Below are positions 13,611-25,600 of a DNA stretch of 64,000 nt, piece after piece. Origin of the DNA: Nautilus pompilius (lineage: Eukaryota; Mollusca; Cephalopoda; Nautilida; Nautilidae); contig JACATO010000599.1 of assembly GCA_018389105.1 (NCBI GenBank), positions 1-64,000 of the forward strand. The letters are read 5' to 3'. Under the pieces are notes generated by a model. That model saw nothing but the letters and a program-made list of their open reading frames with translations. It had not been told where the DNA came from and did not search any database. Position numbers and translations under genes: made by a program. Within the stretch, counting starts at the first letter, position 1; every line of letters starts with the position of its first letter.

Positions 13611-14139
13611 TCACTTTAATGCTTTGAAATCAAAATACGAAAATAATCTAACGCTATTATTTTCCGAAACAAACTTTCGATGCTCTCACATGAGAATATA
13701 AAACGTATACGAAGATATGAAAGAAAGTATGTGTTTATTTGATACTTCTCATTAAAGCATCCCTCTAAAATAAATAAAAATATTTTTAAAACTGCAGGAA
13801 AGAAGAACAACAATATTGAGGACTTAGATCGAAAAATATGCAATATACCTTGAATGAAGAAAGGTTTTAAATCTGTCATTAAAAAAAATTATAACTACAA
13901 AATTTTACAAATACCTTATATAATATTAATTTTGATTCGAGTTGACTATTTGGAGAGGAATAGAAAACCCTCGATTTATTGTAATAGCATTTCAAACCGC
14001 TATAAATAAAGAAACTCCTTCTATAGTTAAAAAACTGTTCATTTGCCATCGTCTATATTCTTTTAAATAGAGAGAGAGACATCCCACCTTTCATTTAAAT
14101 CTTAGTTTTAGAAGAAATCGTTTTGGTTGAATTCATAAG

Positions 14140-15229
14140 GAAATGCTTGACTTTAGACACGAGTTTTATGGAGATGATACTGCTTCCGGTAATCAAGTTA
14201 TATCTGCTGGGGTCAAAGAAATCTACTCTCGGGTTGTTTTTGAAGTAGGAAATAGCTTAGTTGGTGTAAAGTTTAACGTTGTCTGAGCCACTAATGTCTG
14301 CCTGTAGTTGTTTCGTCAGATAAAATCATAAACATGCAATCAGATGGCAATAAATTTAATGTTGTTTTCTCGTTTTTAAATTAAATTTTTGCTAAATAAC
14401 TGGAGCGATAAATTTCTCATGGGTTTTTTTCTAAGTGAATATCAAAAGCAAAACTTTATAGGAGCAACTGAGAGAGTTACTTTGAGGATGAATAAAAAAT
14501 CAATTACATGTAGATTTTCCCGTTTTTATTACGAAACAAAAGCAGAGTTAAAATGGTTAAAGTTTTTTGAATGAAAACTTCTTGTGTTACAAAAGAAACT
14601 TACCGGGAATCAAAGCAGGGTGTTTACATCTTCATACTGAGTTTGTTTTAAAATGTGTGCTTCCTAAACAATTTTTTGGTAGTGGTTTTAATCAAACCGA
14701 AGATCTATAGAAATTTGTAGATAGTGATAGACATCATTCCAACCAAAATAACTGTGCAGATTTAATGACATTCTGATGGAGACATGCAAAACGCTGTCAA
14801 AGGTTTAAAAGGTTGGTATATTTATTGGATCTATTTTGCCAACTCTATTTAATATTGGGAAGAGAAAAAAACATTTTAAAATCATCATTAGGTGCGATAG
14901 CTACAGGTTTTCTTGGAGGACTGGCTGACGCTAGTAGACAAAAAAACTGCGGATAACGGTTTTGTATCTTACATGCCGGTGATTTATATCTGAAAATGAT
15001 CAAAGGATGTGAGCTTGAAGATATTGCAGATACAAATAGAAAGTAGACTAAAGATAATAGATACTTAATGGCAATCGTAAATGTGGAAGAGAAAAAGATC
15101 TAGATATGCTGGCGAATTTTTAATACTTAGAACTAATTCACCACTAAAAGGTATCTCAATAATTGATCCTGTTCTTCAATTATTAAACGGAGGGATTTCT
15201 AACAAAGATTTGTATTGAAATATGGAAGA
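14140..15229 (+). other. Degenerate stretch of the Polinton, gene identity unclear
   Basis: Between the polymerase and protease remnants there are frame fragments that look formerly coding, for example a glycine- and alanine-rich hydrophobic stretch around 14890-14940. In Polintons this interval could hold minor capsid, major capsid or ATPase genes. I could not assign any of them from what is visible, and the frame changes repeatedly. Confidence 0.35.
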
Positions 15230-15560
15230 ATAATGAATTATTTTAAGCGTATGCGAGATACTGTCCCTAATAAACATATTAAAACAGAATAGTTTTTTTA
15301 CATTTGAATTTAGTTAAAAATCATGGTACACATTGGAATTGTTGGTATAAAGTTAATACAAATGTTTATTATTTTGATTCCTTTGGTTCGCCTTCTCCAA
15401 CTGATTTTTTTAAAATATATTTTAAAAATTGGTTTGGTAAGCAGTTATCCTGATAAAATTATTTGTATAACACATTTAAAATTTAAAATAAAATCAATGT
15501 TACTTGTGGTCATTCGTAAAATTTGGGATGTTATGAATTTTACAAGTATGATAGAATAAG
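15230..15560 (+). pseudogene. Adenain-like cysteine protease of the Polinton, broken
   Basis: Remnant of the C5-type (adenovirus-protease-like) cysteine protease that Polintons encode for capsid maturation. In one frame the key landmarks can be read in the expected order: a His-Trp pair at 15331-15336, the hallmark FDSFGSPSP at 15373-15399, and a Cys-Gly-His triplet at 15505-15513 in the position of the catalytic cysteine. In-frame stops lie between them, and the upstream segment (from about 15233) is in another frame, so the copy is dead. The FDSFG motif is the strongest single piece of evidence for a Polinton in this region. Confidence 0.75.
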
Positions 15561-15930
15561 TTATGTAGAGAAAATGTATATTTAATGGTGGGATAAAACT
15601 TAAGAAAATAAGATGTTGAATATTTAAAATTCTGCTGCTAATGCTGCGGATATGTTGATGATTCAAAATTAAAAGATTGGAAAACTGGAACAAAAGCGAT
15701 TGAAAAGGTAATGTATTAGCAGTGACAGTAATATCTTCAAACAGCTCATCGGGTCATCATAGGTCAAGTCTTACTAATTAGATAGGTAGAAGCCATGGGG
15801 CCACATTAAGTGGATACAGATATCCCTATTTTAAAATATTAACTTATAATATAAGTTTTACATTTTACAACAGCTGGTGTTACAGTTTATTCATCGAAAC
15901 ATGCGAACAATTTTTGATGTAATCCAAGTC

Positions 15931-18900
15931 GATGATTGAGAGGGGAGGAAAAAACTCACTCAGTAATCGTGGCGCGGTGTTTGAGATGGTGCGGCGCGGA
16001 CGTCCATCCAGTAATTAAAATGAATAAGTAGGAGGGTAGCGCTGTGTGCTTATAGAGATGGTGACACGGAAGTCTTCCCCCATATACTAATGTGATCCTT
16101 GGTTCGCATGTGGAATTTCACGCACTGCCTGCCGCTCCTGTGATTTCCCCCCAGATTTCTTAAGCAAAGTTTCTGATCAATCAACTGTCTGTCTAGATGC
16201 TTAACCAATCTATCTTTTTGTGAAACAGGTCAGTAACAACCAGTCTTTGCTGAATATGTACGGCGATCGTTTTAAAGGAACACACCGACGGTTACTGCCA
16301 ATGTGAAGCGGAAGGTTTACTGCTGCTACCGTTTTTTTTAAAAAACGCACCTGACAAGGTTCGCTCATCTCGCTTTACGGTCACAAGAGACGGCCGTTTG
16401 CAGCTGTCTTTGAAACTTTTGCTAAACACAGATAAATGGTGTCGGTGCATCGCTGCGATCAGAGTCGGGGGAAAGTAATCAACTCACGAGACAAAGCTCG
16501 GCACCTTCACTGTGTTATACAACTGAGGTATGACGTTCCGATTGGGCTATGCCCCTTCCCCTGAGGTATGTAAGCTACTTGCCACTAAACCCTTATTAAC
16601 CTTTAATGATGAGAACAAAAAGCGAAATTAGCTGTCGGAACAGTAGCCTAGCCAAGAAAACCTAATGTATCAGAAGATTACTTTCTGGCAGTTTATTGAA
16701 TAGATATCGTAAATAAATAACATATTTAAATAGATTGAAACGTAAATTCCTTCACTCTGCATTGCAGTTTTAGGTTGTGGTCAATAATCAAACCTCCAGC
16801 GAGATCTAAACTGTTAGTGTGCACATCTAAAAGAGCTTTCAGAGATACAAAAATCACAGCGCTTTTATTTCTAGCTGAAAGCAGCGGGCAATCGGCCTTA
16901 CAGGTCACATTCCAGGGTTTCCCTTGATATATTTAAAAAATTCCTACTGCGAAAATGAATATAGCATCGGGCACCACGGTAAAATAACTCCTCGTTTTCC
17001 TCCTCTCAGACCGTTTTTTTTCTTTTCTTTTAGACAATATGAAAAAAAAAAGACAATCAATAATTCAGCAGCTTCCTTCTAATTTCAAATAACATTTAAA
17101 AAAAATTTTTTTTAACAGGAATTAACTTAAAAATGAGTAATTATATAATGCCACGTCTGATTATTAATTATTGATTATCACCAGTATCTGATTTTATGTC
17201 GCTATACCGTTATTATTCTCAATTGTCATCTTATTTCCTTCTGCTGGCAGGCTAACTCGCTTTACCGCTTCATCTCGTTCTATCTTGTGCTTATCTACAA
17301 TAGACCACAAATCCGTACATACATGGTCAGCCCACCTCCCACACACACAAATGAATTTTTCTGACTGAAAAGGTACATATCTCAAGTAAAACTATCGGTA
17401 GAAAGTGTTAAAACTTTAATTTAAAATCACTCGTTTTCTATTAGGAAAAAATGTCCATTAGTTTGTGGATGTATACGGTGAAAACAAAGTAATAGATGTA
17501 GGCGAGTATATTTCAGTTTTCTTTGGTAGGCAGGAAAGACCAAAAAATTCAGTTTTATAATGTTGAGTGGTCGGTTAGTCAATAACCATAAATTGGTAGA
17601 ATATCACACACACACCTACTGGCCAAGTTAAAATAAATTATAGTATTTGTTCTTTCTTATCACTGTCAGCGAGAAATGTTCAGGCTTGATTTTAAGGATT
17701 CGTACAAGCTCCAGATTAGTGTTTTCAAGGATGAAAATGTAGATAAGGTATTCTTATTGTCCAGATTACGGGTTACATCTTCAAAGAACTCCAACAGATC
17801 AGTGAAGGAAGACTTTCCAGAATACTGATTGCTTCTAATCAAGTGATTTCCATCTAAATTTTTAAAAAAAAAAACTTTTTCAAACATTTTTACCTGAAAA
17901 CGATGTTAGACCAGTTGGTCTTTAATTAACAAGATTGGTCTATTTTCCACCGTTCCAGACTTTTGGTTCCCTAAATATTTTACTTAAAGAGTAACATATC
18001 TGATGAGAAGTTAATCAAGGATGGGTACATTTGCACGATATTTACTGGCATTTATCGAGAAAGAAAGGGTTTACATAATATTTATTAACAGATTTTACGT
18101 GATGTTTATAATCGTATTTGTTGACAGAAATGGAGGACTGTGCATTACATTTACTGACACGTTAAAGATGTAGTAATGTTCAGTGACATTTAGAACATCT
18201 CTACAATACCAGTTGACCCACTCCCAACTTTAATGTCTGTCCTTCAATGCCAAAGGAAAATCTCCAACTCACCAGCTACATTACTTAAACTTTGCTTGCT
18301 TGTTTTCTTATTCGCACTCCGACATAGCAAAAGAAAGCCCTCTTGGAATTCCCTTCCGCAGCTAAATCAAGAGTTCCACCCCGCGGAATTTCTGCTGCAG
18401 TTAGCTCGTCATTTTCTCATCTCATCGGCAAGAGCTTCAAAGAGAACCACAAAGACAAGTTCACCTTTAACAAAAACAACCCAAACTCGCTGTATACTTG
18501 CACGTGACAGAGTAATAAAACTCCTCCCCGTATAATAATTAGACGATGGAGAGGATATTTAAATCAAAGTTATTCCCAAACTCTTCTCGATGTTCACTTC
18601 CATAGGCCGATGGGCATTTACCCATAAGATGAGAAGTGTCTGCTACCTCACTAACGGAACAACACGCACGGAGCAAAGCTGTTTCGGATATTAACAAAAG
18701 AAAAATAAAACAACACTCCCCCGCTTGGATTTTTTATTCCCTTCTAAAAACTTTAATTGAATAAAAATTTAAAAAAAAAAAAATCTTTAATCCAGCGAGT
18801 AACAAACATGTGGCTGGTTCAATTCTTAGATATTCGCTAATTAGGGAATTTCCCAGATGTGTGTGGTCGAGCTCGGTGTTCATTATCGAGCACTGCACAG

Positions 18901-20545
18901 CAGTGATCGAACATGTGCAATGATCGGAGATTTAATGTGAATACCGACCATATTTAATGGCCGAACCGCTAGGGTCGAAGCCGCGTCCGTCGCCGTTATA
19001 GAAATACGCTAAATACGGAGCCTTGCGGAGTTTTAAAAGCTTCACAAAGGATTTGGGGTCTTGACGTGTGCTGCTCTAATGAAAATAGGTTATGTGTCGT
19101 ACCAATAAATTCGAGCGGACGATGGTCCATCCTAGGGTGGGAGACGAGAGCCCAGAATTGACTCCCGCCGGTCGGGGCCAGCTTGGCGTTGAATTCCAAA
19201 GGCGAAAAGACTGGTTGTGCAGATTTAAATCAGTAACGATATATGCATGTAAGATTTCCTTTGAAGAAAACCCCGGCTGACAGGTAGGTCTTTCACTAAC
19301 CGAACAAATGTACACCGAATTTCTTTAATTATGACTGATAGTGAGCAACACGTCAATCCCGTGTTAACTAACTTCCCAGGTAGAATCAACAACGAATCCT
19401 ATTGGAGCATATATATTTTTTTAGAAATTTAACTCCGCCCTTCTACACTAGATATTTAAATATATGCATTTTTTTGTTTTAAAGTGAACAGTTTTGTTGA
19501 TTTCCTGGCGAGAAATTACATCCCAATTTAAGCCACAATTAAATAACAAAATTTCTTGAACGCTTTTTTGTGTATGGAGAAAATATACGATCATCGCTAA
19601 GTAAACATCGACGTACATTTTATTACTAAATTATTAAGATTTGAAGCAAATAGCATTTATAGTCTAAATAATCCGCTTTCTTCACGAAGAAAATTGTTGT
19701 TTTCAAACCACGGTCATAATTGCGGTTTAAGAAAGTGAGAGAGATTATTATGTGGAGAAAAGTATTCATACTGTGAATTCAGAAAATATTCGTTCTGTGT
19801 TCGTTGAATACTTCGCAAAACTTTAAAATACTAAATATTCTATATTTAACTTTTTTCTGGTCAATGTTTTATAAACTTTCCAAACTGTCTCGTGTCTTCA
19901 ATAGAATGTGCCTTGAAGCCTCTCGTATATTCACCGACATCTATTTTATTTCTTTGCTCGAATGCGGTATCCATTAATTGGAAGATGATCAGAACTCGGG
20001 ATGAAGAGAAATATTTTCTGTAAGCATTCGTCTTCTGGTACTCACGCGTGCAGGAGTAATCTACTTAAGTTAGCCTCCAGGAAGAATGCGACATGTTTTT
20101 GTGCTTATGAACACATGCTTGCCAAGCGAGTTTCCTAATGGACATTTTTGGATAAGTAAACACTTCCTTGTTAAAGTTTAACGATGGCTCCGAACAGAAA
20201 TTTTTTTGAACGTCTAGAGAATTTGCAGACATAATTCTCTATAAATTCCTTTGTAATGAGAATGACTTTGCCTCCTGGGTAGTGAGTAAAATGCGGCTGT
20301 CAGCCTCGTGGCACACTTTTATAGAATTGTCTTTATCAACAGTGAAAAGCGATGAGAGTTGCTTTCGAAATAGGTATTTTTGGATCTTCTTCCGAATAAC
20401 TCTCGTTAATGAATTGTCAGAGACAGTTCATAAAGGGCGCATAGTTCTACGAGCTTGGCTGTGAGAAGTAGTCAGTCATTGTGTTTGACAACAAGAAAAG
20501 GTTGTTGTGCAAAATTTGACAGCTATTGCGTAACAGAACAACATA
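15931..20545. other. Unassigned DNA between Polinton relic and mariner
   Basis: G+C rises again at the right edge of the Polinton relic. No gene, RNA or transposon was recognised. A few poly(A)/poly(T) runs occur (for example near 17040-17115 and 18770). Confidence 0.45.
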
Positions 20546-21797
20546 CAAGGTCTGTCGAAAATGTATCCGACCTTAGGCTAGGGGAAAAAAAATTACATAC
20601 TTGGTGGGGTTCATTGCTAATCCCTCTGCGAAGTGGGCCACTTGTGCCTCCACACACTTAGCCCAGCGATCCTTCCACTGTTCAAAGCACGTCTGGAATG
20701 CTTCTTCCGGAATGGCTCTCAGTTCTGCTGTTGCATTCTGCATGATGTCCCCTCGGCTCTCAAAGCGGGAGCCTTTCAGTGGCATCTTCATTTTTGAGAA
20801 CAACCAGAAGTCAGAAGGAGCCCTGTTTGGAGAGTAAGGAGCCTGGCGAATGAGCGAAATGCCTTTCTTTGCCAAGAAACCTTGGATCAGCTGCGACAAA
20901 TGATACGGGGCGTTGTCATGATGCAGCTGCCAGTTTTTCGAGGCCCCCAGATCCGGTCTCTTCGTCTAACTGCATCACGAAGACGGAGGAGGAGGAGGAG
21001 AGGGAGGACTCCTCCCTGACAGGACTCCTTTGTAACTGTTTGTCCTTCTGGTGCGTATTCGTTATGCGCATCGCCTCGGTAGTCGAAGAAAACAGTCAGC
21101 ATCACCTTGGTTTGTGGGTCGTACCCGTACACCCAGGTCTCATCTCCAGTTATCCCGGAACTCAAGATCCCTGTTGGCAGTATCCAGCAGGTCCTGCACA
21201 ACCTCAAGACGAAGTTGTTGTTGTTGTTCCCGAGAAAGTAGCTGGGGCACAAATTTCGCTGCCACTCTGCGCGAGGCCAAATCCTCTAAAATTGCATGTG
21301 CAGAATCTTTACTGATCCCAACCTCATCACCAATTTCCCGCACCATCAAACGACGATCCTCCATTATCAAGGTCCGCACCTTCTCGATAATAACTGCACT
21401 GCGGTTTGTTGACGGCCTCCCAGAACGCTGGTCACTCTCCACCGATGTGCGGCCATCTTTGAACCTGTTGTACCATTCACTTATTTGGGTAACACCCATG
21501 GCATTGTCATCAAAAGCCTGTTCCGCTTGGGTATCTCCAAGCTTTTGGCGAAACTTGATACAAGATCGTTGCTCCACACGTTCCCGTTATCACGGGCGAA
21601 ATGAAAATGTGACGAGTAAGTAGTACAGCACTTCACACGCTGGCTGCCTGACAGCGACTGACACATCCAGAAAGCCCGCCAAAACCACGCATGCACATGA
21701 AGGCATGCGCCGGCTCCACTATGCACACTTTTGCCTCCCTAACGTCATTACTTCCCACGGGAAAAAATAAAGTCGGATACTTTTTCGACAGATCTCG
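20546..21797 (-). mobile_element. mariner transposon, complete length, copy 1
   Basis: A 1,252-bp element flanked by TA on both sides (20544-20545 and 21798-21799), the target duplicated by Tc1/mariner transposons. Terminal inverted repeats of about 28 bp read TCTGTCGAAAA then GTATCCGAC at both ends. The transposase lies on the - strand. The length is normal for mariner (about 1.25-1.3 kb). The terminal repeats are unlike those of the other two mariners in this window, so it is a different lineage. Confidence 0.92.
20573..21577 (-). pseudogene. mariner transposase, frameshifted (copy 1)
   Basis: DD34D transposase split into three overlapping frames: about 21577-21140 (N-terminal helix-turn-helix part, with SEWYNRFKDGRTSV and EEVGIS-like segments), 21252-20887 (first catalytic Asp in GDETWVYGYDP, then YRGDAHNEYAPEGQ) and 20899-20573 (third catalytic Asp in APSDFWLF, then the C-terminal WKDRWAKC). 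The second catalytic Asp region falls at a frameshift near 20900-20940. It cannot make active enzyme. Confidence 0.9.
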
Positions 21798-22034
21798 TAG
21801 TTAAGGCCTCGCATATGGAGTAAACAGAAGGTATTCTGGTAACCGCCGGGTGTGGAGTAAATAAATTCATTTCACAATAAAAACACATTCTATATTTACA
21901 GTAACTGTTATCCATAAGCTTAAAGTCATTAAACAACATAAAGACACTGTATAAAGTATACATTAAATGTTTAGAAATGCTTTAAGTACTTGGTTTTACG
22001 CTTGTGAATAGTAGTGATTTTTATCTGAAGAAAA

Positions 22035-22610
22035 TCAACAACAGTCCCCCATCACGTTGGAGTTGTATCTCTCCAGATAGTGGGTCTCCATTGCCTTTAT
22101 ATGTTGGTGTAACCTCTCACCGTGCTCATCGCTCACAGCACCACGGTTGGCTGGGAAGAAATCCAGGTGTGAATGAAGAAAATGCAACTTCAGCGACATA
22201 CGGCAACCCATTTCTTCAAAGGCTTTTATCGTGTCTTGAACCAACCCGGCATAGTCATCTGCTTTGTGGTTCCCAAGGAAACTGTGGACTACCAGTTTGG
22301 AGGTCTCCCATGCAGCCAACTCCACTGGATTAAGCCTCGACTGGAAGACTGGATTGGAAAATAAATCACGAATTTGTGGTGCGACAAATATTTCGGCCTT
22401 CAACTTGGCATCAGTAAAAATCGCTCTCAATTTGTCTTTGAGATAAAGAAATCCTGCTCATTCAACACTCATTGCCTTACAAAGCTCTTCATTAGGCCCG
22501 GCTTCATATGCAGTGGTGGAAGAAATATTCGTTGCGGATGTAGTGGCACATTGAATTTTCCTGGAATATGGTCTGTTCTTGATGGCCGTTCTTTGATCTT
22601 GTAGGGATTT
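22035..22610 (-). pseudogene. Repeated protein of unknown function, C-terminal fragment
   Basis: The - strand frame 22430-22035 includes HFLHSHLDFFPANRG followed by AVSDEHGERLHQHIKAMET. About 130 bases upstream a second frame reads FLPPLHMKPGLMKSFV (about 22515-22468) and ends in a stop. I recall these motifs, in this order, from a highly repeated uncharacterised protein family in arthropods and other invertebrates, probably carried by a transposon. The biochemical role is unknown to me. Two frames plus an internal stop near 22465 make this copy a pseudogene. The N-terminal part is absent or unrecognisable. Confidence 0.65.
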
Positions 22611-25600
22611 GCATCCTCTCGGCTATTCCACAAGCACAAGTAGCACGTGTGTGTATATGTGAGCAGGCAACCATGTGGATCTCCCGCTTAGCCTGCTGTG
22701 CGTACACAGTACTAAAAATAATGTAACCAAACATCCTTACGTATTGGGTTAATTCTGATTTCAGATTTGAAAACAGCACACCCTAATTAGTCTAAGGACA
22801 CATACTTCTACCTCAGTAGCAGATTGGTTGTTGTCCAGTGTTATCGTTTTAACTCGTTTTATAGTGATACATTTAAGTGAACAATAAATTAGAACTATTT
22901 TTACTGCCTGCTGGCTCACACATTCGTTGGTTTTTAACAGATGATTTGTAGTTTAAAATTTTTTCAGTTAATATTTTCAATGATTTGACAAAAGACAAAC
23001 GAATCTAGTTATAATCTTCATTAAATCACGGTATAGAAATTAATTACATAATCAGAACAAAAGAAGCATCAACAAACAAATAGTTTAAAATATATTCTTT
23101 TGTTGTTATCGCTTTTTTATTTTTCTTTTTTGGGGGATGTTCTGTTTACTTTCTTGGTTTTATTTAAATTTATTAATATAAATGTAAATAATTATATAAA
23201 TCCCGCTTAATCAAGGGAGACAATTATTTGTGTAATGCAGCGAGTGGCCTATCATGACTCGGATACGAATTCATAACGAGGTTACCACGTGGACAACGGT
23301 GGCTCGCGAAGTCTTCTCCTTACCAGAGAAAAGTCAGCAAGCACTCATTTTTACTGACAAATAATTATAAAGAATTAAGCGAAAATAAACTGGATCACAG
23401 GCATATTCAGCGGTCATTTACAGGCCTACGATCAGATTAACAGCTTTAATACATCTAAACCCAGAAAATCAGTACTTTCTTTTGTTTAACACTGGCTGAA
23501 AATGACGGAAATTTTATCAGAATGCGCTCTCTAAGGTTGTTTCAAAGGTTGAGACTCTGAAAATAACTAATCTAATTATCAGCTTAGAGGACAACATTAA
23601 AGACGGGTCGGTCAGTAATAGACCTAGTAATCAGTTGGACGCCCCGGTGAATTTCTTATGGTAATAGCTGGTCAGACAACGTGCAACTAGTCATTAATTC
23701 AACTGTAAATGAAGCTCCTAGAGTAGGAATCCGACCAACGTCGAATGAGACAACCGCGAGTCTCAATACTGGTTTGTCTTAAAGAGAAACAAACTGCATT
23801 TCCGGGACCGATCGGCTTAATTCCTGAAACTGTGGATGAATTTCTCGTTCGATGTCATGGCAGACTCGCTTCTAGTTTGCCCTCTTCAACATCTCTTTAG
23901 GGACTGGGAGTCAAACGCTTCAAGAAATATCGCATGCCACCGAATGTTTTCTACAGGTAATTATTGCTTCTTTAAAAAAAAGGTATCTATGATGATTGTA
24001 CAAACTAGAAACCTAAAGATTGCGGTGATTCGATCAAGCAGCCATTTTTACCCGCAATAAATCCTACAGTAGAGAATATTGTATGTCCATAGATATAGAG
24101 AACGAAGACTTTCTTCGAATATATAAGCATGCTGAAAAACCTGCTGAAACTTGGCCAAATTAGCGGAAAACTGTTATTTCCGCTTTCACTATCCTATGAG
24201 CAGCAATTTATTTTAGTAGTTTTTTTTATTGTTAAAAAATATTATTTATTGGTGCTGAGATATTTCGACGCGTTTAGGACTGAACCTCTTCAGAGTTTAA
24301 AAATGTGTAAGCAACCCTATTCATCTGGTGCGGCTGAAAAAAGCCAGCGAATAGTGGCAAAGACGATAATCTGAGGTAATTTAATGTATTTCCGGGTTTT
24401 CTTGACTTCATTTCCTAAAGTTATACGACTGTGAAATGTCGGAGATTTACTCCCCTTTTTTCCCGTATTTACTCACTCGCAAACCGATTCTTAGTCCAGG
24501 ACCGATCCTGATTTTCTCGGATGCACTCATCGGTAATCCCGGATTTCACGAAGCTCCGCGCAAGGAGATTCAGACAGTGGGCAATAAAACATTTAAGGGC
24601 TGGAGCTCGGAACGAAGTTGGAGGGGGGCGGGGCGGCAAGAAGGTGAACCGGACCGCCAATCGATTTTCAGGTTCGTTCGCCACCACTCGCTACAAACAA
24701 CCGGAACGCGCCGGTATCTGCTGTCATAGAACTTTTACCGAAACAGTTCGGTGGAAGAAAGCTCCACTCTACTGAAAATGGATTTTTACTTAATTTTTTT
24801 TTTTGTGTGCAGTTCAGTTCCTTCGTTTTCAATTTCTCTTGTTTTCAATTAAACGTAGGAAGGGGAGGTAAATACAAGCCGCTGACACATTGACAGGAAG
24901 TAACGAAATTTTAATAACACGCTGATGTTCCCTGTCTGTATGGCGCCGTCTGCCGATCGTTGGAGAGATAATTCTTTCGAAGATTCTGACAGCTTGGAAA
25001 CTAACCAGCTAGAGAATGGCGCCTATTCAGACGGCTAAAATTAATTTGTTGTATGCACAAAGAGCCCGTAAAGCGATTGGTATTAACAAGAAATAGAGGG
25101 TAGTCGGGTCTTCGTTTGCAAGCAAAAAATATCATTTAAAAAAAACAAAAAAAACAAACTTCTTTTGGGGCCGTTTTGACTTTTATATTCTTTTACTTTT
25201 TGTCTTCTTCGATGATAGGCGAGACTCCGCATTCAGGCCACGAGATCATAAACTTCTATAGAAGTTATAAAGTTATCAGTTCGCACATTGTTAATTTTAA
25301 TCTCTGAGGAAAATATACAAAACAAAATTCCTTGTGGATATAATCACAATTTGCTTTAGTGTTCTTTTCGTTTTCAAAGAAAGACAACTCTGCGCGAAAT
25401 AAAAGGTCGTTTATACTGCACCTTAGATAATTAGCATAAAGAAACAAAATATGACATCGACACCGTGTCAGTTAATGTCATATAAATAGAGGTCACAGTT
25501 GATGTCTTGTAAATACCGTGTAAAGATGGATTCTGAGTAATTATATCAATTATTCGAAATGAAGAATAGACGGTTTTGTCCACTGGTATTTGGTTAAAAA

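Larger units (their letters stand above)
11100..15930 (+). mobile_element. Decayed Maverick/Polinton (virus-like transposon)
   Basis: A block distinctly richer in A+T than its flanks, whose + strand carries ordered remnants of Polinton genes. Type B DNA polymerase motifs lie at about 11.9-13.6 kb and an adenain-like protease at 15.2-15.6 kb. Every frame is interrupted by stops and frameshifts, so this is an old, inactive copy. Polintons are large (typically 15-20 kb) self-synthesising elements with virus-like capsid genes. Only about 5 kb is recognisable, so the copy is truncated or eroded beyond recognition at the ends. No integrase, packaging ATPase or terminal repeats were recognised. Boundaries are approximate and based on composition and motif extent. 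Confidence 0.7.

Noticed and set aside
13616-13879. 87-codon frame on - in the Polinton block
   Set aside because: Opposite strand to all recognisable Polinton remnants, with a composition typical of A+T-rich chance frames.
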